A stretch of DNA of 6,220 nucleotides from CAYSPU01 sp964432995. GTDB lineage: Bacteria; Verrucomicrobiota; Verrucomicrobiia; Limisphaerales; JAHDYP01. The stretch is from positions 1-6,220 of the forward strand of contig CAYSPU010000310.1 in the NCBI GenBank assembly GCA_964432995.1, in the 5' to 3' direction. Position numbers and translations under genes: made by a program. This document shows positions 1 to 6,220 of this stretch, piece after piece (the stretch's first letter is position 1; each line of letters opens with the position of its first letter). Under the pieces are notes generated by a model. The model made no database searches. It saw only the letters and a list, made by a program, of their open reading frames with translations, and had not been told where the DNA came from.

Positions 1-3000
1 TGTATCGTTTGCTGCGGTGGGAAGACGGGGTGCTGGTGCCGATCGCCACCACGGAGAGTCGTCCGAACTTCGCATCCATCCAGCAGGCGCGGTTGGCCCC
101 GGACGGGGCGGCGTGGCTGGCGGGCCGCGGCTGCCTGGCCCGCTGGCAAGTCGATGGCGGCGAATGGGCCGGTTACGAGGGTCTGCCCCGGCCGCGTCTT
201 TTGGATCGGCAGGGCAACGTCTGGTTTGCCGACGATCAGGGAGTAATCATCTGGAGTGGTTCCGGATTCGCAACCGTGCCCGGCGCGCACGGCGCCGTCT
301 GGGCGGACGGAACCGATGGCGTTTGGACTCGGACCGATGCCGGTTTGGCGTGGATCGCCGGGAGCCGGAGAACAGTCTACCCGGAATCCGTGACGGGGAT
401 GCGGCAGGTGGAGCGAGGGGTGCCGGATGCGCGCGGCGGGATATGGGTCCATGGGCGCGATGCCGACGGCCGATGCGTGGTCGCGCGCTTCGACGGAGAG
501 CGCTGGAGCCGGGTGCCGCTAGGGGATTTGGCCAACCAGGAGGTGCGGGCTGCGGAGGCCGATCTCCGGGAAGGGATCTGGCTGATCTTCCGTGACCGGG
601 GAGGCCGCAGCTACGAGCTGGGTCGGGCCCGGGAGGACCGCCTGGAACTCGAGGCGTTCGCCGGGGGCAAACCGCCGCTATCGAATCCCGGTTTGGGAAT
701 CGATCGACACGGGCTTTGGCTCTATGGCTTTGCCGGTCTCTATCACCTGCCGGCCGACCAATCCACCGGCTGGCGACGGGTGGACGAATTGGCTTCTCGC
801 GGATTCGAGTCCCACGCGTCCTCCGGGGATGCTTCCATCTTCCTGTTCCTCGAAGACGACAGCGGGCAGCCGGGAGTTGCCCTCTATCGTCAGGGCCGGT
901 GGGAACAGCGGCCAGTGGTTCTGCGCGCGCCGTCGGTCGTCCGCCACGAGGCGCTGGACGGCAGTGTGCTCTTTGGCGACCAGGGAGGCTTCAGCATCTT
1001 GCGCCCGGAACAGGCCGAGGAACCGGGCTTCGTTCCGCTTCCGGTTGACGCCACCGTCACCGCGTTGGTCCGGGATCGCGAAGGGAATGTCTGGCTGGGA
1101 ACGACGGCCGGGGTCTTGCGCTTCCAGCCGGGCGATGACCCGCCGCGGACGGAGCTGCGGACCTCGACCGCGGAGATGAGGCGGGAGGGCACACTCCACT
1201 TTGAGTTTCGCGCCGTGAAGCGCTGGACCCCGGCCTCGGCCCGGAGTGTGGCCCAGTTTTCGTGGCGGGTGGACGGCGGTCCGTGGAGCCGGTTCAACCG
1301 GGCGACGACCGCGGCGGTGCACGGGAAGGATCTCACCCCCGGAACGCACCGGTTCGAGGTGCGGGCCCGGGATGCGGCGGGGCACACCGACGCGCGGGGG
1401 GCGGCGTTTGCGTTTCGGGTGTTTCCGACGCCGTTGGAGCAGCGTCCGTGGTTTCGGCTGACGATGGGGGGGATTGCGGTGCTGGTGGGGCTACTGGCGG
1501 CGATCGCTTTTGGGCGGGCGCGGCAGACGGCGGCGGCCAATGCGGCGTTGCGGCTGGAGGTGGGGCGGCGGCAGGAGGCGGAAGCGGGGTTGCAGCAGGC
1601 GCACGGGTTGCTGGAGCAGCGGGTGGAGCAGCGCACGCAGCAACTCTCGCGCGCCAACACCCTGCTCCTGCGGGAGATCAGCGAACGAAAACAGGCCCTG
1701 CAGGCGCTCGAAGAGAGCGAGGTCCGGTTTCGTTCCATCGTGCAGCAATCCTCCGACGTGATCGTGCTGCTGGATGCCGAGGGGAGAATCGTGTACATGA
1801 GCCCCCAGTCCGAACGCGTCCTGGGCTACCGTCCCGGGGATCTGGTGGGGAAGAACGCGCTCGAGTTCATCCTCCCGGATGACCTGGCGAAAATGGACGC
1901 CGCCCTGCGCCGGGTCGCGGAACGGAAGACCCTGGGGATCCCGACCGACTTCCGGTTCCGCCACGCGCGGGGGCACTGGGTGGATTTGGAGGCTTTGGGC
2001 ACCAACCTGCTCGACCATCCGGGAATCCGGGGGCTGTTGGTGACCATCCGCGACGTGACCGAGCGGAATCTCGTGCAGGAAGCTCTGCGGGAGAAGACAG
2101 AGGAACTGGATCGGTTCTTCACGGTGGCTCTCGATCTTCTGTGCATTGCGGATCTCGAGGGCCGTTTCCGGCGCCTGAATCCGCAATGGGAGAAGGTCCT
2201 GGGCTATCCCCTCCACGAGCTCGAAGGTCGGCGGTTCCTCGAACTCGTTCATCCGGACGATCAGGCTGCCACGCTGGCGGCCGTGGGGGAGTTGAGCAGT
2301 CAGAATGCAGTGTTGAATTTCGTGAACCGGTATCGCTGCCGCGACGGTTCCTATCGATGGATCGAATGGCGTTCCTATCCCGCGGGCGGCCTCATCTTCG
2401 CCGCCGCGCGCGACATCACCGAGCGCCGCCGGGAAGAGCAGCGCATCCTCAGTCTCAACGCCTTGAAGGAGGAGTTGCTGATGCCGCAGACCCTCGAGGA
2501 GAAGCTCAAGTCCGTGACGGAGACGCTCGTCCAGACTCTGCGCGCGGATTTCGCCCGCATCTGGCTGGTCCGGCCGAGCGATCGGTGCGAAGCCGGGTGC
2601 TGCCATGCGCCGGTGGTCGACGGCCCGCACGTCTGTCGTGACCGCGGCTGCTGCCTGCATCTGGTGGCCAGTTCGGGGCGCTACACCCACATGGACGGAG
2701 AGAGCCACCGGCGTGTTCCCCTGGGGAGCTACAAGATCGGCCGCGTGGCCACCGGCGAGGATATTGGCTTCGTCACCAATGACGTTCAACATGACCCGCG
2801 GGTTCATAACCACGCCTGGGCCAAGGAGCTGGGGCTGGTGGCATTCGCCGGCTACCGGCTGAGCTCGGCGGAGGGCAAGCCCGTCGGCGTGCTGGCGTTG
2901 TTCTCCCAACAGGCGCTTTCGCCCGAGGAAGTGGTGTTCCTGGAGATGCTCGCCAAGACGACTTCCCAAGTCATCCAAGCCCATGCCGTGGAAGAGGCGC

Positions 3001-5303
3001 TGCGGCAGAGTGGCGAGCGCTACCGGAACTTCGTGGCCAACGCCAGCGAGGGCATCTTCCGAATCGATCTGGTCCCGCCGGTGAGTGTCGACCTGCCACG
3101 CGAGAGGCTGGAAATGGAAATCGCCCAGCACGCGGTCATTGCCGAAGTGAACGCCGCGCTCGCACGAATGTACGGGCTCCGGCCCGAGCAGATGGTCGGC
3201 CGGCCGGTCCGAGATTTCGCCCCGAACTGCGGCTCCCAGATGGCGGACTTGGTCCACACCAAGGACTACCGGATCACCGAGCGGGAAGAGACCGACTACA
3301 GCGCCGAAGGCGCCCCCATCCACATCGTGGAGAGCTACACGGGGACCGTCGAGAACGGGAAGCTCACGCGCGTCTGGGGTATGCAGCTCAACGTCACCGA
3401 ACGCAAGAAAGCTGCGGAGGCTCTGCGCGAGAGCATGCAGCGCCTCCAGACCGTCGTGACCGGTGCCCCCATCGTGCTCTACAGCTTCGATCGCCACGGG
3501 GTCTTCACCCTCTCGGAGGGCAGAGGACTCACCGGCCTGGGCCTCCGACCCGGCCAGATCGTGGGCCAAACCGTCTTCGAGGTCTACGGCGACCAGCCCA
3601 AAGCCATCGCCGCCCTGCGCCGGGCGCTCGCCGGCGAGACCTTCACCGAAGAACTGTCCTTCCCCGCCGGGGGCACGTTCGAGGCCTCCCACATCGCCTT
3701 GCGCGACGAAGCCGGCGCCTACAATGGCACCATCGGTGTGCTCGTGGACATCACCGAACGCAAGCGGGTCGAGGAGGCGCTGCGGGAGAGTGAAGAGCGT
3801 TTCCGTTCGCTCGTGGAGAGCAGCCCCGACTGGGTCTGGGGCATAGACCCGAACGGTGTCTACAACTATGCCAGCCCCCGATGCCGCGACCTCCTGGGAT
3901 ACGAACCATCGGAAATCCTCGGACGTTCGCCCCTCGATTTCATGCCTGCCGAAGAGGTCGAACGCGTGAAGAGCGAGTTCGTCAGCACGTTCCAGGCTCA
4001 CCATCCACTGGTGCAGTTCGAGAACACGAACCGGCACAAGGACGGCCGCCTGGTGGTGTTGGAGACCAACGGCGTCCCCGTCTTTGATGCCAGCGGCGCG
4101 TTTCGAGGCTATCGCGGAATCGATCGCGACATCACCGAGCGCAAGCGAGCGGAGGAAGCCGCCGCCAGCGAACACGCCCTGCTCCGCGCCGTGATCGATC
4201 TGCTCCCCGACGGGATCTACCTCAAAGACCCCGACAGCCGATTCCTGATCGTCAACCGAGCCTTGGCCCGACGTCTCGGCAAGGAGAGCGCCGCCGAAGT
4301 CCTCGGCTTGCGGGACGAGGAACTCTTCCCTCCGCAAGCCGCCGCCGACTACCGAGCCGACGAGCTGGCCGTGCTGGCCGGCGCCGAGATCCGCGAGAAG
4401 GAAGAGACCGTGGCGTTCCCCAACGGCGAGAAACTCACCATTCTCACGACCAAAGTGCCGTTCCGCAACAGCCAGGGGGCCATCACGGGCGTCTTGGGGA
4501 CCGGGCACGACATCACCGTGCGCATCCTGGCGGAGCAGCAGATCCAGAAGCTCAACGAAGAACTCGAACAGCGGGTCGAGGAACGCACCGCCCAACTCGC
4601 CGCCGCCAACAAGGAACTCGAAGCCTTCGCCTACTCCGTCTCCCACGACCTGCGCGCCCCGCTGCGGTCCATCGACGGCTTCACCCGGATCCTGACGGAG
4701 GACTACGCCGGGGTGCTCGACGCGGAAGGTCACCGCGTCTGCGGCGTGATCCTGAACAACACCCGGCGCATGGGGCAGTTGATCGACGACCTGCTCACCT
4801 TCTCCCGCTTTGGCCGTACCGAGATGCAGTGGCGCCCCATCGACATGGAAGCCCTGGCGCGCACCGCCTTCCACGAACTGAAGACACCGGAGAAGCGCGG
4901 GCCGATCGACATCCGGGTGGGGCCGATGCCGGCGGCGGTGGGCGACCCCAACCTGCTGCGGCAGGTGTGGATCAATCTCTTGTCCAACGCGGTGAAGTTC
5001 ACCGGGAAACGAGAGCAGGCGGTGATCGAGGTGGGAGGGGAGTCGCGGGGCAGGGAGTCGGTCTATTGGGTGCGAGACAACGGGGTCGGCTTTGACATGC
5101 AGTACACCGCGAAGCTCTTCGGGGTGTTCGAACGCTTGCACAGCCAGAAGGAGTTCGAGGGAACCGGGGTGGGCCTGGCGATCGTCCAGCGGGTGATCCA
5201 CCGGCACGGGGGGCGGGTCTGGGCCGAAGCCGCCGTGGACCGGGGCGCCACCTTCTCCTTCTCCTTGCCGCGCAAGTCCGTTCAGTCGTCAGCGGCGGAT
5301 TGA
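1..5303 (+). CDS. Large membrane sensor histidine kinase: propeller, Y_Y_Y, six PAS, one GAF, HisKA, HATPase (5' partial)
   Basis: This is a two-component sensor that autophosphorylates a histidine from ATP and passes the phosphate to a response regulator not seen here. The frame is open to the left edge; the TTG at 9 lies inside a propeller strand, so the real start is upstream. Numbering the codon at 9 as residue 1: propeller repeats with G-x-W strand motifs (W36, W72, W106, W146, W191, W237, W362); Y_Y_Y domain about 386-474; one membrane helix about 484-502; coiled coil 504-570; PAS 572-690; PAS 705-810; GAF about 815-997 with a cysteine cluster; PAS 1003-1132, 1138-1252, 1257-1380 and 1388-1505; coiled coil 1506-1538. 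The HisKA core has phospho-acceptor H1546 in SHDLRAPL. The ATP domain has an N box (N1656, N1660), a G1 box DNGVGF (1690-1695) and a G2 box GTGVGLAI (1718-1725). All catalytic motifs look intact. The last PAS linker reads DITVR rather than DITER. There is no C-terminal receiver or HTH, unlike classical propeller hybrid kinases. The sensing part should be periplasmic and the rest cytoplasmic; the ligand is unknown. Confidence 0.95.
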   Translation, partial: YRLLRWEDGVLVPIATTESRPNFASIQQARLAPDGAAWLAGRGCLARWQVDGGEWAGYEGLPRPRLLDRQGNVWFADDQGVIIWSGSGFATVPGAHGAVWADGTDGVWTRTDAGLAWIAGSRRTVYPESVTGMRQVERGVPDARGGIWVHGRDADGRCVVARFDGERWSRVPLGDLANQEVRAAEADLREGIWLIFRDRGGRSYELGRAREDRLELEAFAGGKPPLSNPGLGIDRHGLWLYGFAGLYHLPADQSTGWRRVDELASRGFESHASSGDASIFLFLEDDSGQPGVALYRQGRWEQRPVVLRAPSVVRHEALDGSVLFGDQGGFSILRPEQAEEPGFVPLPVDATVTALVRDREGNVWLGTTAGVLRFQPGDDPPRTELRTSTAEMRREGTLHFEFRAVKRWTPASARSVAQFSWRVDGGPWSRFNRATTAAVHGKDLTPGTHRFEVRARDAAGHTDARGAAFAFRVFPTPLEQRPWFRLTMGGIAVLVGLLAAIAFGRARQTAAANAALRLEVGRRQEAEAGLQQAHGLLEQRVEQRTQQLSRANTLLLREISERKQALQALEESEVRFRSIVQQSSDVIVLLDAEGRIVYMSPQSERVLGYRPGDLVGKNALEFILPDDLAKMDAALRRVAERKTLGIPTDFRFRHARGHWVDLEALGTNLLDHPGIRGLLVTIRDVTERNLVQEALREKTEELDRFFTVALDLLCIADLEGRFRRLNPQWEKVLGYPLHELEGRRFLELVHPDDQAATLAAVGELSSQNAVLNFVNRYRCRDGSYRWIEWRSYPAGGLIFAAARDITERRREEQRILSLNALKEELLMPQTLEEKLKSVTETLVQTLRADFARIWLVRPSDRCEAGCCHAPVVDGPHVCRDRGCCLHLVASSGRYTHMDGESHRRVPLGSYKIGRVATGEDIGFVTNDVQHDPRVHNHAWAKELGLVAFAGYRLSSAEGKPVGVLALFSQQALSPEEVVFLEMLAKTTSQVIQAHAVEEALRQSGERYRNFVANASEGIFRIDLVPPVSVDLPRERLEMEIAQHAVIAEVNAALARMYGLRPEQMVGRPVRDFAPNCGSQMADLVHTKDYRITEREETDYSAEGAPIHIVESYTGTVENGKLTRVWGMQLNVTERKKAAEALRESMQRLQTVVTGAPIVLYSFDRHGVFTLSEGRGLTGLGLRPGQIVGQTVFEVYGDQPKAIAALRRALAGETFTEELSFPAGGTFEASHIALRDEAGAYNGTIGVLVDITERKRVEEALRESEERFRSLVESSPDWVWGIDPNGVYNYASPRCRDLLGYEPSEILGRSPLDFMPAEEVERVKSEFVSTFQAHHPLVQFENTNRHKDGRLVVLETNGVPVFDASGAFRGYRGIDRDITERKRAEEAAASEHALLRAVIDLLPDGIYLKDPDSRFLIVNRALARRLGKESAAEVLGLRDEELFPPQAAADYRADELAVLAGAEIREKEETVAFPNGEKLTILTTKVPFRNSQGAITGVLGTGHDITVRILAEQQIQKLNEELEQRVEERTAQLAAANKELEAFAYSVSHDLRAPLRSIDGFTRILTEDYAGVLDAEGHRVCGVILNNTRRMGQLIDDLLTFSRFGRTEMQWRPIDMEALARTAFHELKTPEKRGPIDIRVGPMPAAVGDPNLLRQVWINLLSNAVKFTGKREQAVIEVGGESRGRESVYWVRDNGVGFDMQYTAKLFGVFERLHSQKEFEGTGVGLAIVQRVIHRHGGRVWAEAAVDRGATFSFSLPRKSVQSSAAD

Positions 5304-5327
5304 CACGAAAGCGTGCCGCGGTAGGTT
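5300..5327 (+). promoter_or_regulatory. Candidate sigma70-type promoter for the pseudopilin gene
   Basis: A perfect -35 hexamer TTGACA (5300-5305) overlaps the kinase TGA stop. A partial -10 hexamer TAGGTT (5322-5327) follows after 16 bases and keeps the important TA at the start and T at the end. Transcription would begin near 5334, leaving a leader of only about nine bases before the ATG at 5343. If real, the pseudopilin is transcribed independently of the kinase. The spacer contains a small inverted repeat, CACG-AAAG-CGTG (5304-5315), which might be an operator or chance. A consensus match in a GC-rich genome is more notable than elsewhere, but this is prediction only. Confidence 0.5.
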
Positions 5328-5330
5328 CGC

Positions 5331-5336
5331 AGAGAG
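5331..5336 (+). promoter_or_regulatory. Weak purine-rich ribosome binding site of the pseudopilin
   Basis: AGAGAG lies six bases before the ATG at 5343. It matches the Shine-Dalgarno core only partly, at reasonable spacing. No better site and no alternative in-frame start is seen in the gap after the kinase stop. If the upstream promoter is correct, this site would sit at the extreme 5' end of the mRNA, so initiation could be close to leaderless. Confidence 0.35.
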
Positions 5337-5342
5337 ACTCCC

Positions 5343-6134
5343 ATGAAGAGGCCATGCAACACCCGGGTCCCGGCGTTCACGCTCATCGAACTGCTGGTCG
5401 TGATCGCCATCATCGCCATCCTGGCCGGCATGCTCCTGCCCGCCCTGGCCAAAGCCAAAACCAAGGCCCTCGGCATCGCCTGCATCAATAACGGCCGACA
5501 ACTCGGTCTCGCATGGATCATGTACGCCGAGGACAACGACGGCCTCCTGGTCGCGAACGTCGACGGCACCGCGCGCGGCGGTTGGGTGGGCGGATGGATC
5601 CACACGTCCGAAGGACCGGTCAACCTGTCCGATTGCACCAACGTGAACCTGCTGATGCCGCCGGACGGCAAGCTCTATCCCTACAACAACTCGCTCGCCA
5701 TCTACAAATGCCCGGCCGACCGCTTCCAGGTGACCATCGCCGGCAGAAAATACTACCGCACACGCAGCATCTCCATGAACGGCTGCATGAACGGCAACAG
5801 TTGGCACACAGCCGAGATCGACAAGGAATGGTGGACCTACCGCCGGCTCGGCGACGTCCGCAGCCCCTCCCAGCAGTTCGTGTTCATCGACGAACGGGAG
5901 GAGAGCATCGATGACGGTTACTTCCTGGTCTATGTGAATGTCGCCGGCGCCTGGGGCAACCTGCCGGCCATCTACCACAACGGCGCCAGCGGAATGAGCT
6001 TCGCCGACGGTCACGCCGAGATCCACAAGTGGCTCGACCCCGACACCCTCCGCAAAGGAATCAGCGGGACCCGCAACGGACCCCGCGACTGCCCTTGGAT
6101 CGCCGAACGGGCGTCCATGCGGCGAGACCAGTGA
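5343..6134 (+). CDS. Type II secretion/type IV pilin-like pseudopilin with H-X9-DG motif
   Basis: This 263-residue protein is a prepilin-like secreted or membrane-anchored subunit. A short basic leader (MKRPCNTRVPA) is followed by FTLIELLVVIAIIAILAGM. Prepilin peptidase would cut between A11 and F12 and N-methylate F12, with the conserved glutamate at mature position 5 (E16). Alanine instead of glycine before the cut is tolerated in this group. The hydrophobic stretch 17-34 forms the N-terminal helix, continued by the Lys/Ala-rich segment LPALAKAKTKA. Family landmarks follow: C47-INNGRQLGLA, Y-x-x-DNDG, a YKCPAD segment (C123), SMNG (144-147), and H212-x9-D222-G223 in the H-X9-DG region, continuing as HAEIHKW. 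The tail (DCPWIAERASM) resembles the usual end of these proteins. The function of individual members is mostly unknown; they are thought to belong to secretion or pilus-like assemblies, often in many copies per genome. The gene begins 39 bases after the kinase and probably has its own promoter. No other pilin assembly genes are in view. Confidence 0.93.
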   Translation: MKRPCNTRVPAFTLIELLVVIAIIAILAGMLLPALAKAKTKALGIACINNGRQLGLAWIMYAEDNDGLLVANVDGTARGGWVGGWIHTSEGPVNLSDCTNVNLLMPPDGKLYPYNNSLAIYKCPADRFQVTIAGRKYYRTRSISMNGCMNGNSWHTAEIDKEWWTYRRLGDVRSPSQQFVFIDEREESIDDGYFLVYVNVAGAWGNLPAIYHNGASGMSFADGHAEIHKWLDPDTLRKGISGTRNGPRDCPWIAERASMRRDQ

Positions 6135-6140
6135 GGGGCA

Positions 6141-6171
6141 ATGCAGAATGCAGAATGAAGAATGCAGAATG
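6141..6171 (+). repeat. Short 7-base tandem repeat (ATGCAGA)
   Basis: Four adjoining 7-base units start six bases after the pseudopilin stop: ATGCAGA (6141), ATGCAGA (6148), ATGAAGA (6155, one base changed) and ATGCAGA (6162), followed by a partial ATG (6169-6171). It lies wholly outside the genes. It resembles the heptanucleotide tandem repeats scattered between genes in some bacteria, such as cyanobacterial STRR elements, though the unit is different and no relation is claimed. Its role is unknown; slippage during replication could change the copy number. Confidence 0.8.
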
Positions 6172-6220
6172 GGGTCCCGTCCTGAAATAGATTGGTACTT
6201 TGGAATGAGGAAATTCGAGT
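6172..6220. other. Non-coding A+T-rich tail
   Basis: After the repeat, 6181-6220 is only about 38% G+C (15 of 40 bases), against about two thirds in the genes. I see no terminator hairpin with a T run, no convincing promoter and no gene start with a ribosome site before the window ends. It may be an ordinary intergenic region, an upstream region of the next gene, or the edge of an inserted element; the window is too short to decide. Confidence 0.5.

Noticed and set aside
1491..5207. Very long open frame of about 1238 codons on the - strand, opposite the kinase
   Set aside because: It is antisense to a gene with unmistakable domain motifs. The translation is low-complexity and rich in H, G, L, V and D, as expected from the mirror frame of a GC-rich gene, with no recognisable domain.
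5080..5303. Possible receiver domain after the kinase core
   Set aside because: The protein stops shortly after the G2 box and the final beta strand of the ATP domain; there is no room for a receiver and no conserved aspartate or lysine pattern.
5295..5319. Possible terminator hairpin after the kinase (GCGG, then CACG-AAAG-CGTG, then CCGC)
   Set aside because: The core stem is only four base pairs, the outer stem needs a five-base bulge, and there is no T run after it. The same bases are better explained as promoter spacer.
5289..6026. Open frame of about 245 codons on the - strand over the pseudopilin
   Set aside because: It is the antisense shadow of the pseudopilin gene, has no recognisable motif, and extends across the promoter gap and the kinase stop codon.
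6155..6190. Tiny open frame of 11 codons (ATG at 6155, TAG at 6188) in the tail
   Set aside because: It starts inside the 7-base repeat, has no clear ribosome site, and is of a length expected by chance.
6192..6220. Possible promoter in the tail (TTGGTA at 6192)
   Set aside because: The -35 match is imperfect, no convincing -10 box falls at the proper distance, and the window ends there.

Overview
The window is GC-rich (about two thirds G+C in the coding parts) and reads left to right on the + strand. It holds two protein genes: the 3' part of a very large sensor histidine kinase, and a complete small type II-secretion/type IV-pilin-like pseudopilin. The pseudopilin carries an FTLIE prepilin leader, a YKCPAD segment, an SMNG segment and an H-X9-DG motif. 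Pseudopilins of this type occur in large numbers in Verrucomicrobiota and Planctomycetota. Together with a propeller/Y_Y_Y sensor kinase, this suggests a Verrucomicrobiota genome (Limisphaerales/Pedosphaera-like), with Planctomycetota as the alternative. That is inference from gene style, not a phylogenetic result.

Layout: 1-5303 is the kinase gene, open at the left edge, so its true start, signal peptide and first propeller blades lie outside the window. 5304-5342 is a 39-base gap. It holds a good candidate sigma70-type promoter whose -35 box overlaps the kinase stop codon, and a weak purine-rich ribosome site. 5343-6134 is the pseudopilin gene. 6135-6220 is non-coding: it starts with a short run of 7-base repeats and then becomes markedly more A+T-rich.

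The kinase should sense something outside the cytoplasmic membrane through its beta-propeller and Y_Y_Y domain. It should pass the signal through one membrane helix into a cytoplasmic chain of PAS, PAS, GAF, PAS, PAS, PAS and PAS modules, ending in a HisKA/HATPase core. No receiver or DNA-binding domain is fused to its end and no response regulator gene is visible, so its partner must be elsewhere. The pseudopilin appears to have its own promoter, and nothing in the sequence ties it functionally to the kinase.

I see no clearly new biological system. The points most worth a second look are a cysteine cluster in the kinase GAF domain, a sharp change of synonymous codon choice along the kinase gene, the promoter overlapping the kinase stop codon, and the 7-base repeats with the A+T-rich tail at the right edge.
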